Assembly (NCBI RefSeq): GCF_018687715.1
Contig: NC_056758.1
Span: forward strand, 15,009,501-15,073,500
Reading direction: 5' to 3'
DNA length: 64,000 bases
From: Carya illinoinensis
Taxonomy: Eukaryota > Streptophyta > Magnoliopsida > Fagales > Juglandaceae
The notes under the pieces were generated by a model. The model was given only the letters and a program-made list of their open reading frames with translations. It did not search any database and had not been told where the DNA came from. Made by a program: the position numbers and the translations under genes. This document shows positions 55,584 through 64,000 of this stretch, piece after piece (position 1 is the stretch's first letter; each line of letters starts with the position of its first letter).

Positions 55584-56006
55584 ATGAATGATGTAAAATT
55601 TGATTGGACACCCGAGTGTCAAGAAGCTTTTTGTCGGCTTAAAACTTTGCTAACCACTGCCCCTATTCTTCAACCTCCTGATTGGTCACTTTCTTTTAAA
55701 ATCATGTGTGATGCAAGTGATTTTGCTATAGGAGCTGTTCTTGGACAGCGTAGGAACAAACTTCCTTATGTCATTTACTATGCAAGTAAAACTTTGAATT
55801 TTGCTCAAAAAAATTATTCTACTACTGAAAAAGAATTACTTGCTGTGGTATTTGCTTTAGAGAAGTTTCGTGCATATATTCTTTGTTCTCCTATAGTCAT
55901 CTTTACTAACCATGCAGCTCTCAAGTATTTATTGACAAAGAAAGATGCAAAACCAAGGTTGATTAGATGGATACTTTTACTCCAAGAGTTCAATGTTATC
56001 ATCTAG
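55584..56006 (+). pseudogene. RNase H of element 4
   Basis: The same frame after the [41 protein letters not shown] and [18 protein letters not shown] in FTDH is N here. TAG at 56004-56006 replaces the Arg of IRDKKG. Confidence 0.85.
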
Positions 56007-56027
56007 GACAAGAAAGGAGTAGAGAAT

Positions 56028-57419
56028 GTGGTAGCCGACCATTTGTCTAGGCTCACAGTTGCTGGAACTGAACAACCGACACCTGTTCTTGATTCTTTTC
56101 CTGATGAACATCTTATGTTAGTTGAAAATTTGCCTTGGTTTGCTGATTTAGTAAATTTCTTGGTGGCAGGACAAACACCAACTCATTGGAGTGCTCAAGA
56201 TATACGGAAATTCATGCATGAGGTGAGATCGTTCTTTTACGATGATCCTTATATTTTCAAGTATTGTTCAGATCAAATCATTAGGAAGTGTGTGCCCAAT
56301 GATGAAATTTCTGGTGTCTTAAATTTTTGCCATACGGAAGCTTGTGATGGGCATTTTTCAGCCCATAAAATAGTGACCAAAATTCTTCAAAGCGGATTTT
56401 ATTGGCCAACCATGTTCAAGGATGCCTTTAGTTTTTGTAAAACTTGTGAACCTTGTCAAAAATTAGGAGGAATCACTAGGAGAAATATGATGCCTATGCA
56501 ACCCATACTAGTGATTGAAATTTGTGATTGTTGGGGGATAGATTTTATGGGACCAGTTCCTTCTTCTTATGGCTATTTGTACATTTTACTTGCTGTTGAC
56601 TATGTTTCTAAGTGAGTTGAGGCAATCCCTTGTAAATCTAATGATCATCAAGTTGTTTTAAAATTTTTGAAAGAAAACATTTTTGCAAGGTTTGGCATGC
56701 CTAAAGCCAAAATCAGTGATAATGGCACCCATTTTTGTAACAAGCATTTCTCGGCCTTAATGAAGAAGTATGGTATCAATCACAAAATCTCTACTCCCTA
56801 TCATCCTCAAACCAATGGACAAGCTGAACTAGCAAATAGGGAGATTAAAAACATTCTTGAAAAAACAGTTAACCCAAACAGGAAGGATTGGTCTTTGAGA
56901 TTTTCTGATGCCTTGTGGGCTTATAGAACAGCCTTTAAAACCATTTTGGGCATGTCTCCATATAGACTAGTGTATGGTAAGGCTTGCCATTTGCCTGTAG
57001 AGTTGGAACATAGAGCGTATTGGGCTATTAAGCAATGCAATTTTAACATTGATAAAGCTGGTTGTGTGAGAAAATTGCAGTTGTCTGAGTTGGATGAGTT
57101 GAGGATGGATGCCTACAACAACTCTAAGTTGTCCAAGGAAAGAATGAAGAACTTCCATGACAAAAACATTAAACGTAATACTTTTGAGTCTAATCAAAAA
57201 GTGTTATTGTACAACTCTCGGTTACACTTGTTCCCTGGTAAGTTAAGGTCTCGATGGAGTGGGCCTTATGTGGTACAAACTATTTTTCCTCATGGTGCTA
57301 TAGAGATAATGAATCCTCTCAATGGTAACATTTTTAAAGTTAATGGTCAAAGGCTCAAGCCTTTTATTCTTAACTTTGCACCTGAGGAATCTACTCTACA
57401 TTTGCTTGATCCTAATTGA
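56028..57419 (+). pseudogene. integrase of element 4
   Basis: The zinc domain is FCHTEACDGHFSAHKIV with CKTCEPCQKLG. The core keeps D, D and E in [24 protein letters not shown] and [13 protein letters not shown]. One TGA at 56613-56615 (YVSKWVEA in relatives, TGG>TGA) interrupts it. The C-terminus [20 protein letters not shown] and [12 protein letters not shown] is complete and ends at TGA 57417-57419. Confidence 0.87.
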
Positions 57420-58624
57420 TGGTTCTTGATCTATCCATTTCTTTTCATTGTTTTCTTTTGTTCTTCAATTTTTATTTTTTTATTTTGGCTGCATTCCTTT
57501 CAAAGCTATCCAGGTACTTCCTTTTCCTCTTTCCTTCAGTTTTTCTTTGAATTTTCGGTTCTTCTTTTAGTTGTTTTGCCCCTTAACTGCTCTCTTTGTG
57601 TAAATTCTTTCGTTTCTCTTACATCATTGAGGACAATGCTACAATCTAGTTGGGGGGTGGAAGAGAATTTATTTCTCTGTTTGCATGCCTTAGACATATT
57701 TTGGTCTACTAAAAAAAAAAAAAGGGAGATTTATTGAGGTCATGGAACATGTGGAATGTAGTGCAAATAAGAGTATATGTCAAAAGAGGGATTTATCCAT
57801 TTTATTTAGTTGTTAAACCAAGGGAAAGATGTTAAAAGTTTTGCTAAAACACACAAAACACATACCCGGAAGGCCTAGAAAGACTACATTGAGTCATTGT
57901 TGGTTGATTTACACTTCAATTGTTTGAGACTCTAATGAACCATATCCTAATGGCTTAGGAAGAAATCTAAAATGAATTGAATGAGAAAAGGGACAAGCCA
58001 GGGATCAAAAATTAAAAAAAAAAAAAAGAAAAAAAAAAAAAAAAAGAGAAGAATCCTTTAGGTAGACTAGTGGTAAGGGCTGACTTGTGAAAGTGTTGGT
58101 AGGCGCACATTCATAGGTCCGATTACCCCACTAGGAAATCTAAAAACATAAAAAAACAAAAATTACATTTGTGTAGTGGAAAGGGCTGCCTATTACCGGG
58201 GTCCTTACAAAAAAAGAAGAAGAAGAAGTAGGCGCCTTTCAAAGTGTAATAGCGTGAAAGCCGCCACTACAATGGTTTTGAATTAGAGTAAGACCATGTG
58301 GTTTTCTCAGATTGGTTTTTGTGATTGAAACTGTTAATATCTCTTGGTAGTCGATCTTGGAATTCTAACTCCATTTCCATGCACTTGAAAGAAAGCAAGC
58401 TTTGTTACATGTAATTCCCTTGGTTGATTAACTAAATTGTGTATAAATCTCTTAGTTGATACAAAATTCAGATTAATCTATCTCCAGTGTTCTTAAACTC
58501 AACAAGTCTATTTCATGGCATGTGATTCTCAAACTTCTTTTGAAATTGTAGTTTGAAATCTTACCTTTGCATGAATTCATTCACTTTATTTGCTAGAATG
58601 TAGCAAAAAGCTAGTTGGGGGGTG
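57420..58624 (+). other. 3' non-coding region of element 4
   Basis: T-rich start, a TTGAGGACAATG ... CTAGTTGGGGGGTGG motif (57626-57659), A runs (57710-57724 and 58012-58045), a SINE-like insertion (58061-58210) and the true purine tract CTAGTTGGGGGGTG at 58611-58624, next to the LTR. No env-like frame. Confidence 0.7.
58061..58225 (+). repeat. SINE-like sequence in element 4
   Basis: The RNA polymerase III A box TAGACTAGTGGTA (58063-58075) and B box GGTCCGATTAC (58116-58126) have the spacing of a tRNA head. A tail-like region ends in ACAAAAAAAGAAGAAG. A second block TGTAGTGGAAAGGGCTGCC (58174-58192) partly repeats the head (AGTGGTAAGGGCTGAC). A run of A/G precedes it, so a TSD (GAAGAA type) cannot be told from simple sequence. 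Confidence 0.5.
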
Positions 58625-60968
58625 TGATAAAGGGTTAGAATTGCATAATTAAATTGTTTAAATGACTGATTGATTTTATCAAATAAGGATTGAACACTTA
58701 ATTATGCATCAAATTCTAATATTGAATGTCAAATTAATTGATGCCAATATTTTTGCACATCAAAGTCTCATATTTGCCCTTGAAATACTTAAACTATAAT
58801 ATCATTTCATTTATATATTGTAGGGCATTTATGGAAGGAAAGAAAGAATGGGACCTATAAGAAAATAAAGAAATTGATTATGGTTTTATGGAATCTCATC
58901 TAATAGAGATCAAATGCAGCATCATTCGGATCACACCAACTCACAAATGCAGAAAGAAAATCATTCGGACAGCAACCACTCACTCGGGCACCACATGGAC
59001 AGCAGCCACTCACACCAGCTCACACACGCTGTACAGCAGCAAGAAGACACTCATTCAGACTCACACCAGCTCACACATGCAGGACAGCAGATTTGTTCTT
59101 CTTTTTCGAATAGATGAACGTGCAGCAACAAAACCACAGCAACTCACACATGCATCATCACGTTGGACACAGCACACATGCAGAAAAGTACAAACACAGC
59201 AGATAGCAGCCTCCGGACAGCACTCACACCCATTCACACATGCTGGAGCATATCACGTTGAGCAGCAGAATGATTCTTCTTTCTTTTTTGGATGGCTGAA
59301 CGTGCAGTAGCAGAGGAGTTTTTACTTATTTTCTTTTTGTTTAAAAGCTAGCAGAAAGCAGCAGCAGGAATGGGGGCAGGCTTTTGACTCTTTACTTTTT
59401 AAATTGTTTTTATACGGCTGGAGGTTTTTCCAAACCTGGGAGTAGAGTAGTGCAGAGTTTTTATTTCCTTTCTTTTTCTTTTAGTAGCAAGTGGCTGGTT
59501 TCATTTTATTTACAACTCTGTTTTCGTTGGAGTCTCTGGCACAGCAGTCTTTAGTTTTTCTTTTCTTTTCCTATAGACAGAAGGCAGCTTCTTTCATTTT
59601 TGGATTGTTTTACGTCCTCTTTTTCAGCTTTCAGTCGACTGGTTCTTTTTTTTTTTCTTACTTTACGTTTTGTTCTTCCTTTCTTTTTTCATTAACGTTG
59701 CAGAACAGGGAGTCGGTGGAAGGCCTGCTCTCTCTCTCTCGGTTTCATTATTTTTTACTTTTGAGTTTTATTGTTGGGTTGCTTTCGTTAGGCAGTAGGA
59801 GTAGTTCTTATTTTTATTTTCCTGCAGTTCAGACCGTGAGGTGGCAGGGGAATGTTTAACCGTTTTGCTTCTTTACACTTTGAAGCTTTACGGACAGCTT
59901 TCAGTCGGTTATCATTTTGGTTTTTTTACTTGTTCTTAGTTTTGGGCTGAGTCTTTTTCGTTGGAGACGGAACTCTCTCTCTCGAGATGTTTAGTTTTAT
60001 TGTTATTTTTTTTCTTCCATTTCGTATTACTGCTTCTTCATTTCTTAGTGGTTGCACGACCTTCGGCTGGATTTCATTTTCTAGTTCGGTTGCTTCTTCA
60101 TTTTTCTTCTGGGTTGTTCTTCATTTTTTTTCTCTCTGCAGTTTAGTTTTGGCCTCTTTGGACAGTTTTTATTTTGGCCTTCGGTAGTTTTTTTTTTCTC
60201 TCCATTTCCGTTTTCATTCTTTTCTTTTTTCCTTCGACTTTTATTTCTTTGGTTTTACTTTTCCTGTGCTGCGATTTCTCCTTCGTTTAGGCTCATTTTT
60301 ATTTTGGGTTTATTTTTTCTCTCAGATTTTGTTATGGCTTTAAATAGATTAATTTTTGTTGCTAGAAATATCATGTGTAGCTAATTTTTAAAACTTGGGT
60401 CGTGGAATGAGACTTAATTTATTTTGGGTTCTAGTTTGATGTTATATTTTGTTGTTAAATGTTGATTTCACTAAGTTACTAGTTGAATTTAAATTGAAAA
60501 TAGATTGCGGCTCTTGCTCTTGTTTTGTTGTTGACGCGAGGCACAACAAAAGCTTGAAAATTATCAAGGCTTCTCTCGATTGTTTGTTAATGGGTGTTTG
60601 GCTAGTAAAGTAGAGAATGCCTTAGAAAGAATATTGCGAAACTTGAGCATAACTTTTTATCTTCCGTTTATCAATGCCTTGATTGGATTGTTAATCGAGA
60701 AAATTATCTAGAATCTGAAATAAAGAGAGTCTCATACCCAACCCAAGTGTTCGTTAATTTTTTTTTTTTTAGAAACTCTAATTTCAACTTCGATTATCTT
60801 TTTGCATTGCATTTGAATTTATTTTCATCACTCATACTTGATTCATTTGTTACTCACAAATCTCTTATACGCTTTGATAACCCATTGTCCCTATGGAATA
60901 CGATTCTGGACTTATCCTTGATACAATTTGACACTTCTACACTTGGAAGCACATTCGACCACGAGTCA
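58625..60968 (+). repeat. 3' LTR of element 4
   Basis: 2344 bp, same ends as the 5' copy; differences are scattered substitutions and shorter T runs. Confidence 0.93.
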
Positions 60969-60973
60969 ACAGT

Positions 60974-61138
60974 CTTGGTGGGTTTAGCTCTTAGGGTTGA
61001 ATAGTCATGGATCACCTTTTGTGAGAATTCGAAATTGTGTTTGATTGCTTTTGTTTGAATTTTGATCTTTATGCAATATTCATCTTAACTAATTTTTATT
61101 ATTTTACTCAAGGATTAGAAAAATGCTAGTTGGGGGTG
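60974..61138 (+). other. last internal piece of element 2 with purine tract
   Basis: It continues element 2 after element 4. AATGCTAGTTGGGGGTG at its end is the purine tract next to the 3' LTR and matches the one of element 3 (reverse-complemented). Confidence 0.75.
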
Positions 61139-62577
61139 CGATTGAGCTGAAATATTGCATATATTATGCATTTAGAACTAATATATTTTATTTATTTTAT
61201 GACATTATTATTGGTTTTATATTAAATAAAATGTTAAAGTGAATAAATCCAAGTTATGATTTAAGTTAGTTAATAGCATGATTTTATGCTTCATTTTATA
61301 ATTTGTGATTGATTTGGACAATGTTCATTCATATGCATAACACAATTTTGATATTCTATTCTTCCTTTTTTTTTTCTTATTTCCATTTTTTTTAAGGTCC
61401 AAGGAATATAAAAATTAGAAATGAAAAAGTCAAAAAATCAAAAAGGCATACAGATTATTCTCAAATGACACTTTTTGGCTTGGTATGAGATAAGCTTGTT
61501 TTATGCGGGATCCATGTTGTTAGTCTTTTGGCATTTGGACTTCAAGAGGGGCACGACAAACTACTTTTTGTTGGGAATTCATTTGAGTTTTGACCTAGAT
61601 GGATTTAACTGGACTTTGACCTGGGGCAACATTTTATTCTATTATTTTATTCACGCCGCAGGAGAGTGAGGGGCTTCTGCTCGTATTGAGTCAGCGCTGC
61701 AAGCATATATACACTTTTATTTTCTCTGTGCCGCACACATATATTTTTGGAAACATATATATTTTCTAGGCACCACACACTGGTATTTTTCCCTGGGGCA
61801 TTTTCACGCCAAAGACATATTTCTTTGGACAATTCAGCACCACACGAACATGGGGACAGAGGTGTTTGGTTTACACTGCAGCGCCGTTGAAGAGCTTCTT
61901 GAGGGGTCTGATTGATGCTACAGTCCAGCCTCCTCCACTGCTTTCAATCTCCATCTCCATTCATTTGGCTTGATCTTTTCATTCTCTAATTTTTATTTAA
62001 TTTCAGTTTAAAGTTTATAGTGTATTTTTGAGATTTTTAGTTTAGAAGCATTTGATTTTGGATATTTTATTTTCAGTATGTTTAAGTTTGATGTCATTAT
62101 TTTTTTTACTCTTTTAAGCTTTTATTTAACAACGATTACAATTTCTTTGGATTAATTCTTGGTTTAGTTTTATTAATCTCTTAGTTCTATTACATTTTAG
62201 TTCGATTAAAGGTTAATTAGAACTTAAATAATTTTAGTTTATTATTTAATTTTGAGATTAATTAAAATTGTTTAGTGTAGTTGAATCCTTAATTGTTAAT
62301 TTCAATTTGTTAGTCTTTTACGTTCCATTTTGACACTAAAAAAAAAATCCAAAAGTATGAATCTAGTCTATGACTAGTGCTCTTTTTATTTCCGTTGCAC
62401 TCTTCCATTCATTGTATATATTACTATTTTTATTTGTGAAATTTTTTACCATTTTATACGAGTTTAGATTTAAACAACTTTCTTCGAAGAGACGATCTAG
62501 GAATTTTATTCCTAATTATTACACAACATCCTCTTACACTTGGGATAGCTTTTGTGCTACTCATTTTGAGTGAGTCA
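61139..62577 (+). repeat. 3' LTR of element 2
   Basis: 1439 bp; the first dinucleotide is CG in place of TG (CGATTGAGCTGAAATATTGC). It ends TTTTGAGTGAGTCA before ATAAG (62578-62582). It retains about 410 bp (roughly 61975-62400) missing from the 5' copy. Confidence 0.9.
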
Positions 62578-62582
62578 ATAAG

Positions 62583-62900
62583 ACTAGCAAGTTACAACCT
62601 GAAGTCCGAGTTAGCTGCTTCATAAAGGGAGTTGTCTGCTCGGGACTTGGAGATTAAAGCCCTATGGACCATGTTAACTAACGCCCAGGGGACCGTTGCT
62701 TATCTTTCTGCTTAGTTGCCAGAGGTGAAGAGGATCCACGATGGGGCCTAGGTTGCGGCTATGAGGAAGGCTTGGATAGGCTAAGGGATCACCATTTAGA
62801 GAACCCCCAAACTGACTTGAGGACCCCAACCTGATATCCCTTTTGTTGCATGGTGCGGCTCTTCGCTTCGCTAACACTATCGGCAGGAAATAGATGCCTG
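62583..62900 (+). pseudogene. antisense ORF of the Tat-like element, C-terminal part
   Basis: Directly after the second ATAAG the plus strand reads LASYNLKSELAAS and, after a stop, LSARDLEIKALWTMLTNAQG, AYLSA and LPEVKRIHDGA: the same kind of charged helical repeat as at 33368-33760. It joins that piece when element 2 and one ATAAG are removed. Confidence 0.5.
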
Positions 62901-63539
62901 ACGCCGTCCCAAAGTCTTAAGAGTTGCCTGGCTCATTTGTTTTATATTTTTACTTTTATTCATTCATCATTTTTTTTTTCATTTTCATATGCATATGTAA
63001 AAAAAAATGTAAAGACATTCTTCTTCAATATAGATATAGAATCAAACTTACCCAACTTATTTGCCTTGTCTCTTTCTGCCCCTATCTTTCTTTTGTCTTG
63101 TGCATGTTAGTTGTTTGACTCCGTCTTTGTGTGAGTGAGAGAGTTCAGGTAGTCGAAGGACTTGTCCCGCCGGTTGAATGCATGAGTGAGGTCGGGCAGT
63201 CTAAAGACATGTCCTGCCTATTGAACGCATGAGTGAGGTCGGGTAGTCTAAGGACTTGTCCTGCCTGTTGAATGCTTGAGTGACCTAGCTTTATGGGATA
63301 CCCTGCAAGACCAAACATGTAATTTGGAGAAAGGACAGTTTTATTAATAATCTTTCATTGTTTGTACATACACTTTCCAAGTATGTTTAAATAAAATATT
63401 TCTGCAAGTGCTCCACGTCCCAGGGATGTGACAATTCATTTCCTCAAGAATTTTGATGTCAGTAGGAACTCAGCCTATTGCTGGCCATGATGACGAACAG
63501 GCCTTCCCATTGTGGTCCTAACTTTCCTTCTTCTTGTGT
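62901..63539. other. spacer between antisense ORF and integrase of the Tat-like element
   Basis: A T-rich stretch and then a tandem repeat (63133-63283). On the minus strand this is the sequence just after integrase. No frame of note. Confidence 0.45.
63133..63283. repeat. three tandem copies of a 47-51-bp repeat
   Basis: Units start GAGTGAG at 63133, 63184 and 63231 (next GAGTGAC at 63278), each with GGTCGGG(C/T)AGTCTAA and TTGTCC(C/T)GCC. Confidence 0.85.
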
Positions 63540-64000
63540 GGTTGTTCCTATTTACCTTAATACCAAATTTCCTACTTTGAAGGACTTCAATCAAACTCTT
63601 CTGTTAAAGTAGTGCTCGAGCTTTCTTTTGTTGATCGTTGTCCTTGTTTGGCCTCTTGTCTTTTCTCTTCTAGCAGATCCAGCTGCTCTTCCAGTTTTTC
63701 ATCATTGGCACTTTGATCGAAGTGCTAGACCCTATAGGTTGGTGTCCCTACTTCCACAGGCATTACTGCTTTGCTTCTGTAGGTGAGGCAAAAAGGAGTT
63801 TCTCTAGTTGTCATTCTAATGGTGGCTTGATAAGCCCACAGGACCTAGGGGAGCTCCTCCACCCAAATTCCCTTCTTATCAGTGAGCTTCTTCTTTAGTA
63901 TCTCGAGTAGCATCTTGTTGGCCTGCAGGTGACTCGAGGAAGAGTACTTGAACTTGATCCTGAATTCCCTACACTAGTCATGGTAGTGGTTCAAGTTGAA
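63540..64000 (-). pseudogene. integrase C-terminal part of a Tat-like Ty3/gypsy element
   Basis: The minus strand reads IKFKYSSSSHLQANKMLLEI, KKGIWVEELP, a stop, VLWAYQATIRMTTRETPF, YRSKAVMPVEVGTPTYRV, a TAG where relatives have RVQHFD, and HFDQSANDEKLEEQLDLLEE. This is the second half of the Tat/Ogre-type integrase. The stretch between QAN and NK that should hold the catalytic Glu (QANGQ.E..NK) is deleted. The reading runs off the right edge of the window. Confidence 0.8.

Larger units (their letters stand above)
49445..60968 (+). mobile_element. Ty3/gypsy element 4 (Athila/Tat-related) inserted in element 2
   Basis: 11,524 bp with LTRs 49445-51799 and 58625-60968 and TSD ACAGT (49440-49444, 60969-60973). 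All domains are present in order (gag, protease, RT, RNase H, integrase) on the plus strand, but several stops and two frameshifts interrupt them. LTRs are about 2.35 kb and very similar; most length difference is in T runs. LTR sequence is unlike elements 2 and 3, so it is another family. Confidence 0.93.
33766..62577 (+). mobile_element. Ty3/gypsy element 2 (Athila/Tat-related), old, hosting two insertions
   Basis: It is bounded by LTRs (33766-34791 and 61139-62577) and TSD ATAAG (33761-33765, 62578-62582). Removing elements 3 and 4 leaves about 9.2 kb: LTR, decayed tRNA-Asp PBS, gag, protease, RT/RNase H, integrase, non-coding 3' region, purine tract, LTR. Coding is shattered by frameshifts and stops, and key catalytic residues are lost, so it is the oldest LTR element here apart from its Tat-like host. 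It inserted into the coiled-coil part of the antisense ORF. Confidence 0.9.

Overview
This is plant nuclear DNA, most likely from a woody eudicot; the species cannot be fixed from the sequence. It is AT-rich, has plant-type introns and microsatellites, and consists almost entirely of transposable elements nested inside one another. I found no intact host gene and no prokaryotic features. Nearly every long reading frame belongs to a retroelement, usually broken by frameshifts and by stops of the C-to-T type (CAG>TAG, TGG>TAG/TGA), as expected of methylated, silenced repeats.

Layout. (1) 1-3804: gene-poor flank with a (GA)42 microsatellite, a decayed capsid-like reading frame (minus strand, 2036-2400), a 659-bp hAT-type MITE with an 8-bp target duplication (2760-3418) and a weak SINE-like sequence. 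(2) 3805-22904: a non-autonomous CACTA-type DNA transposon, about 9.3 kb without its insert, with 19-bp terminal inverted repeats. It carries exon fragments of three host genes, all in the plus direction and with splice signals kept: a P-type Ca2+-ATPase of the ACA type, a UBC7-like ubiquitin-conjugating enzyme and a soluble inorganic pyrophosphatase. (3) 9612-19400: an Athila-like Ty3/gypsy element (minus strand) inserted in the CACTA element, with 1319-bp LTRs, TSD GTCAC and an almost readable gag-pol. (4) About 24170 to the right edge: remains of an old Tat-like Ty3/gypsy element in minus orientation. Integrase remains lie at 63540-64000, and its antisense ORF (gypsy-type putative transposase domain followed by coiled coil) is now split into three pieces at 24170-26120, 32940-33765 and 62583-62900. 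(5) The first gap in that ORF holds an AT-rich decayed segment and a full-length L1-type LINE (26488-32479, 11-bp TSD), which itself contains a 226-bp Tourist/Harbinger-like MITE with TSD TTA. (6) The second gap holds Ty3/gypsy element 2 (33766-62577, plus strand, TSD ATAAG). Inside it lie element 3 (39584-47645, minus strand, TSD CTTAC), a deletion derivative carrying an extra coiled-coil ORF, and element 4 (49445-60968, plus strand, TSD ACAGT), which carries a SINE-like sequence.

The insertion order can be read from the TSDs. The Tat-like element came first, then element 2, then elements 3 and 4. The LINE is older than its MITE, and the CACTA element is older than the Athila-like element. 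The observations most worth following are the multi-gene capture in the CACTA element, the split antisense ORF, the extra ORF of element 3, the recurrent 'TTGAGGAC ... TTTGGGGG' module found two or three times per element, and the promoter-proximal repeat arrays in two LTR families.
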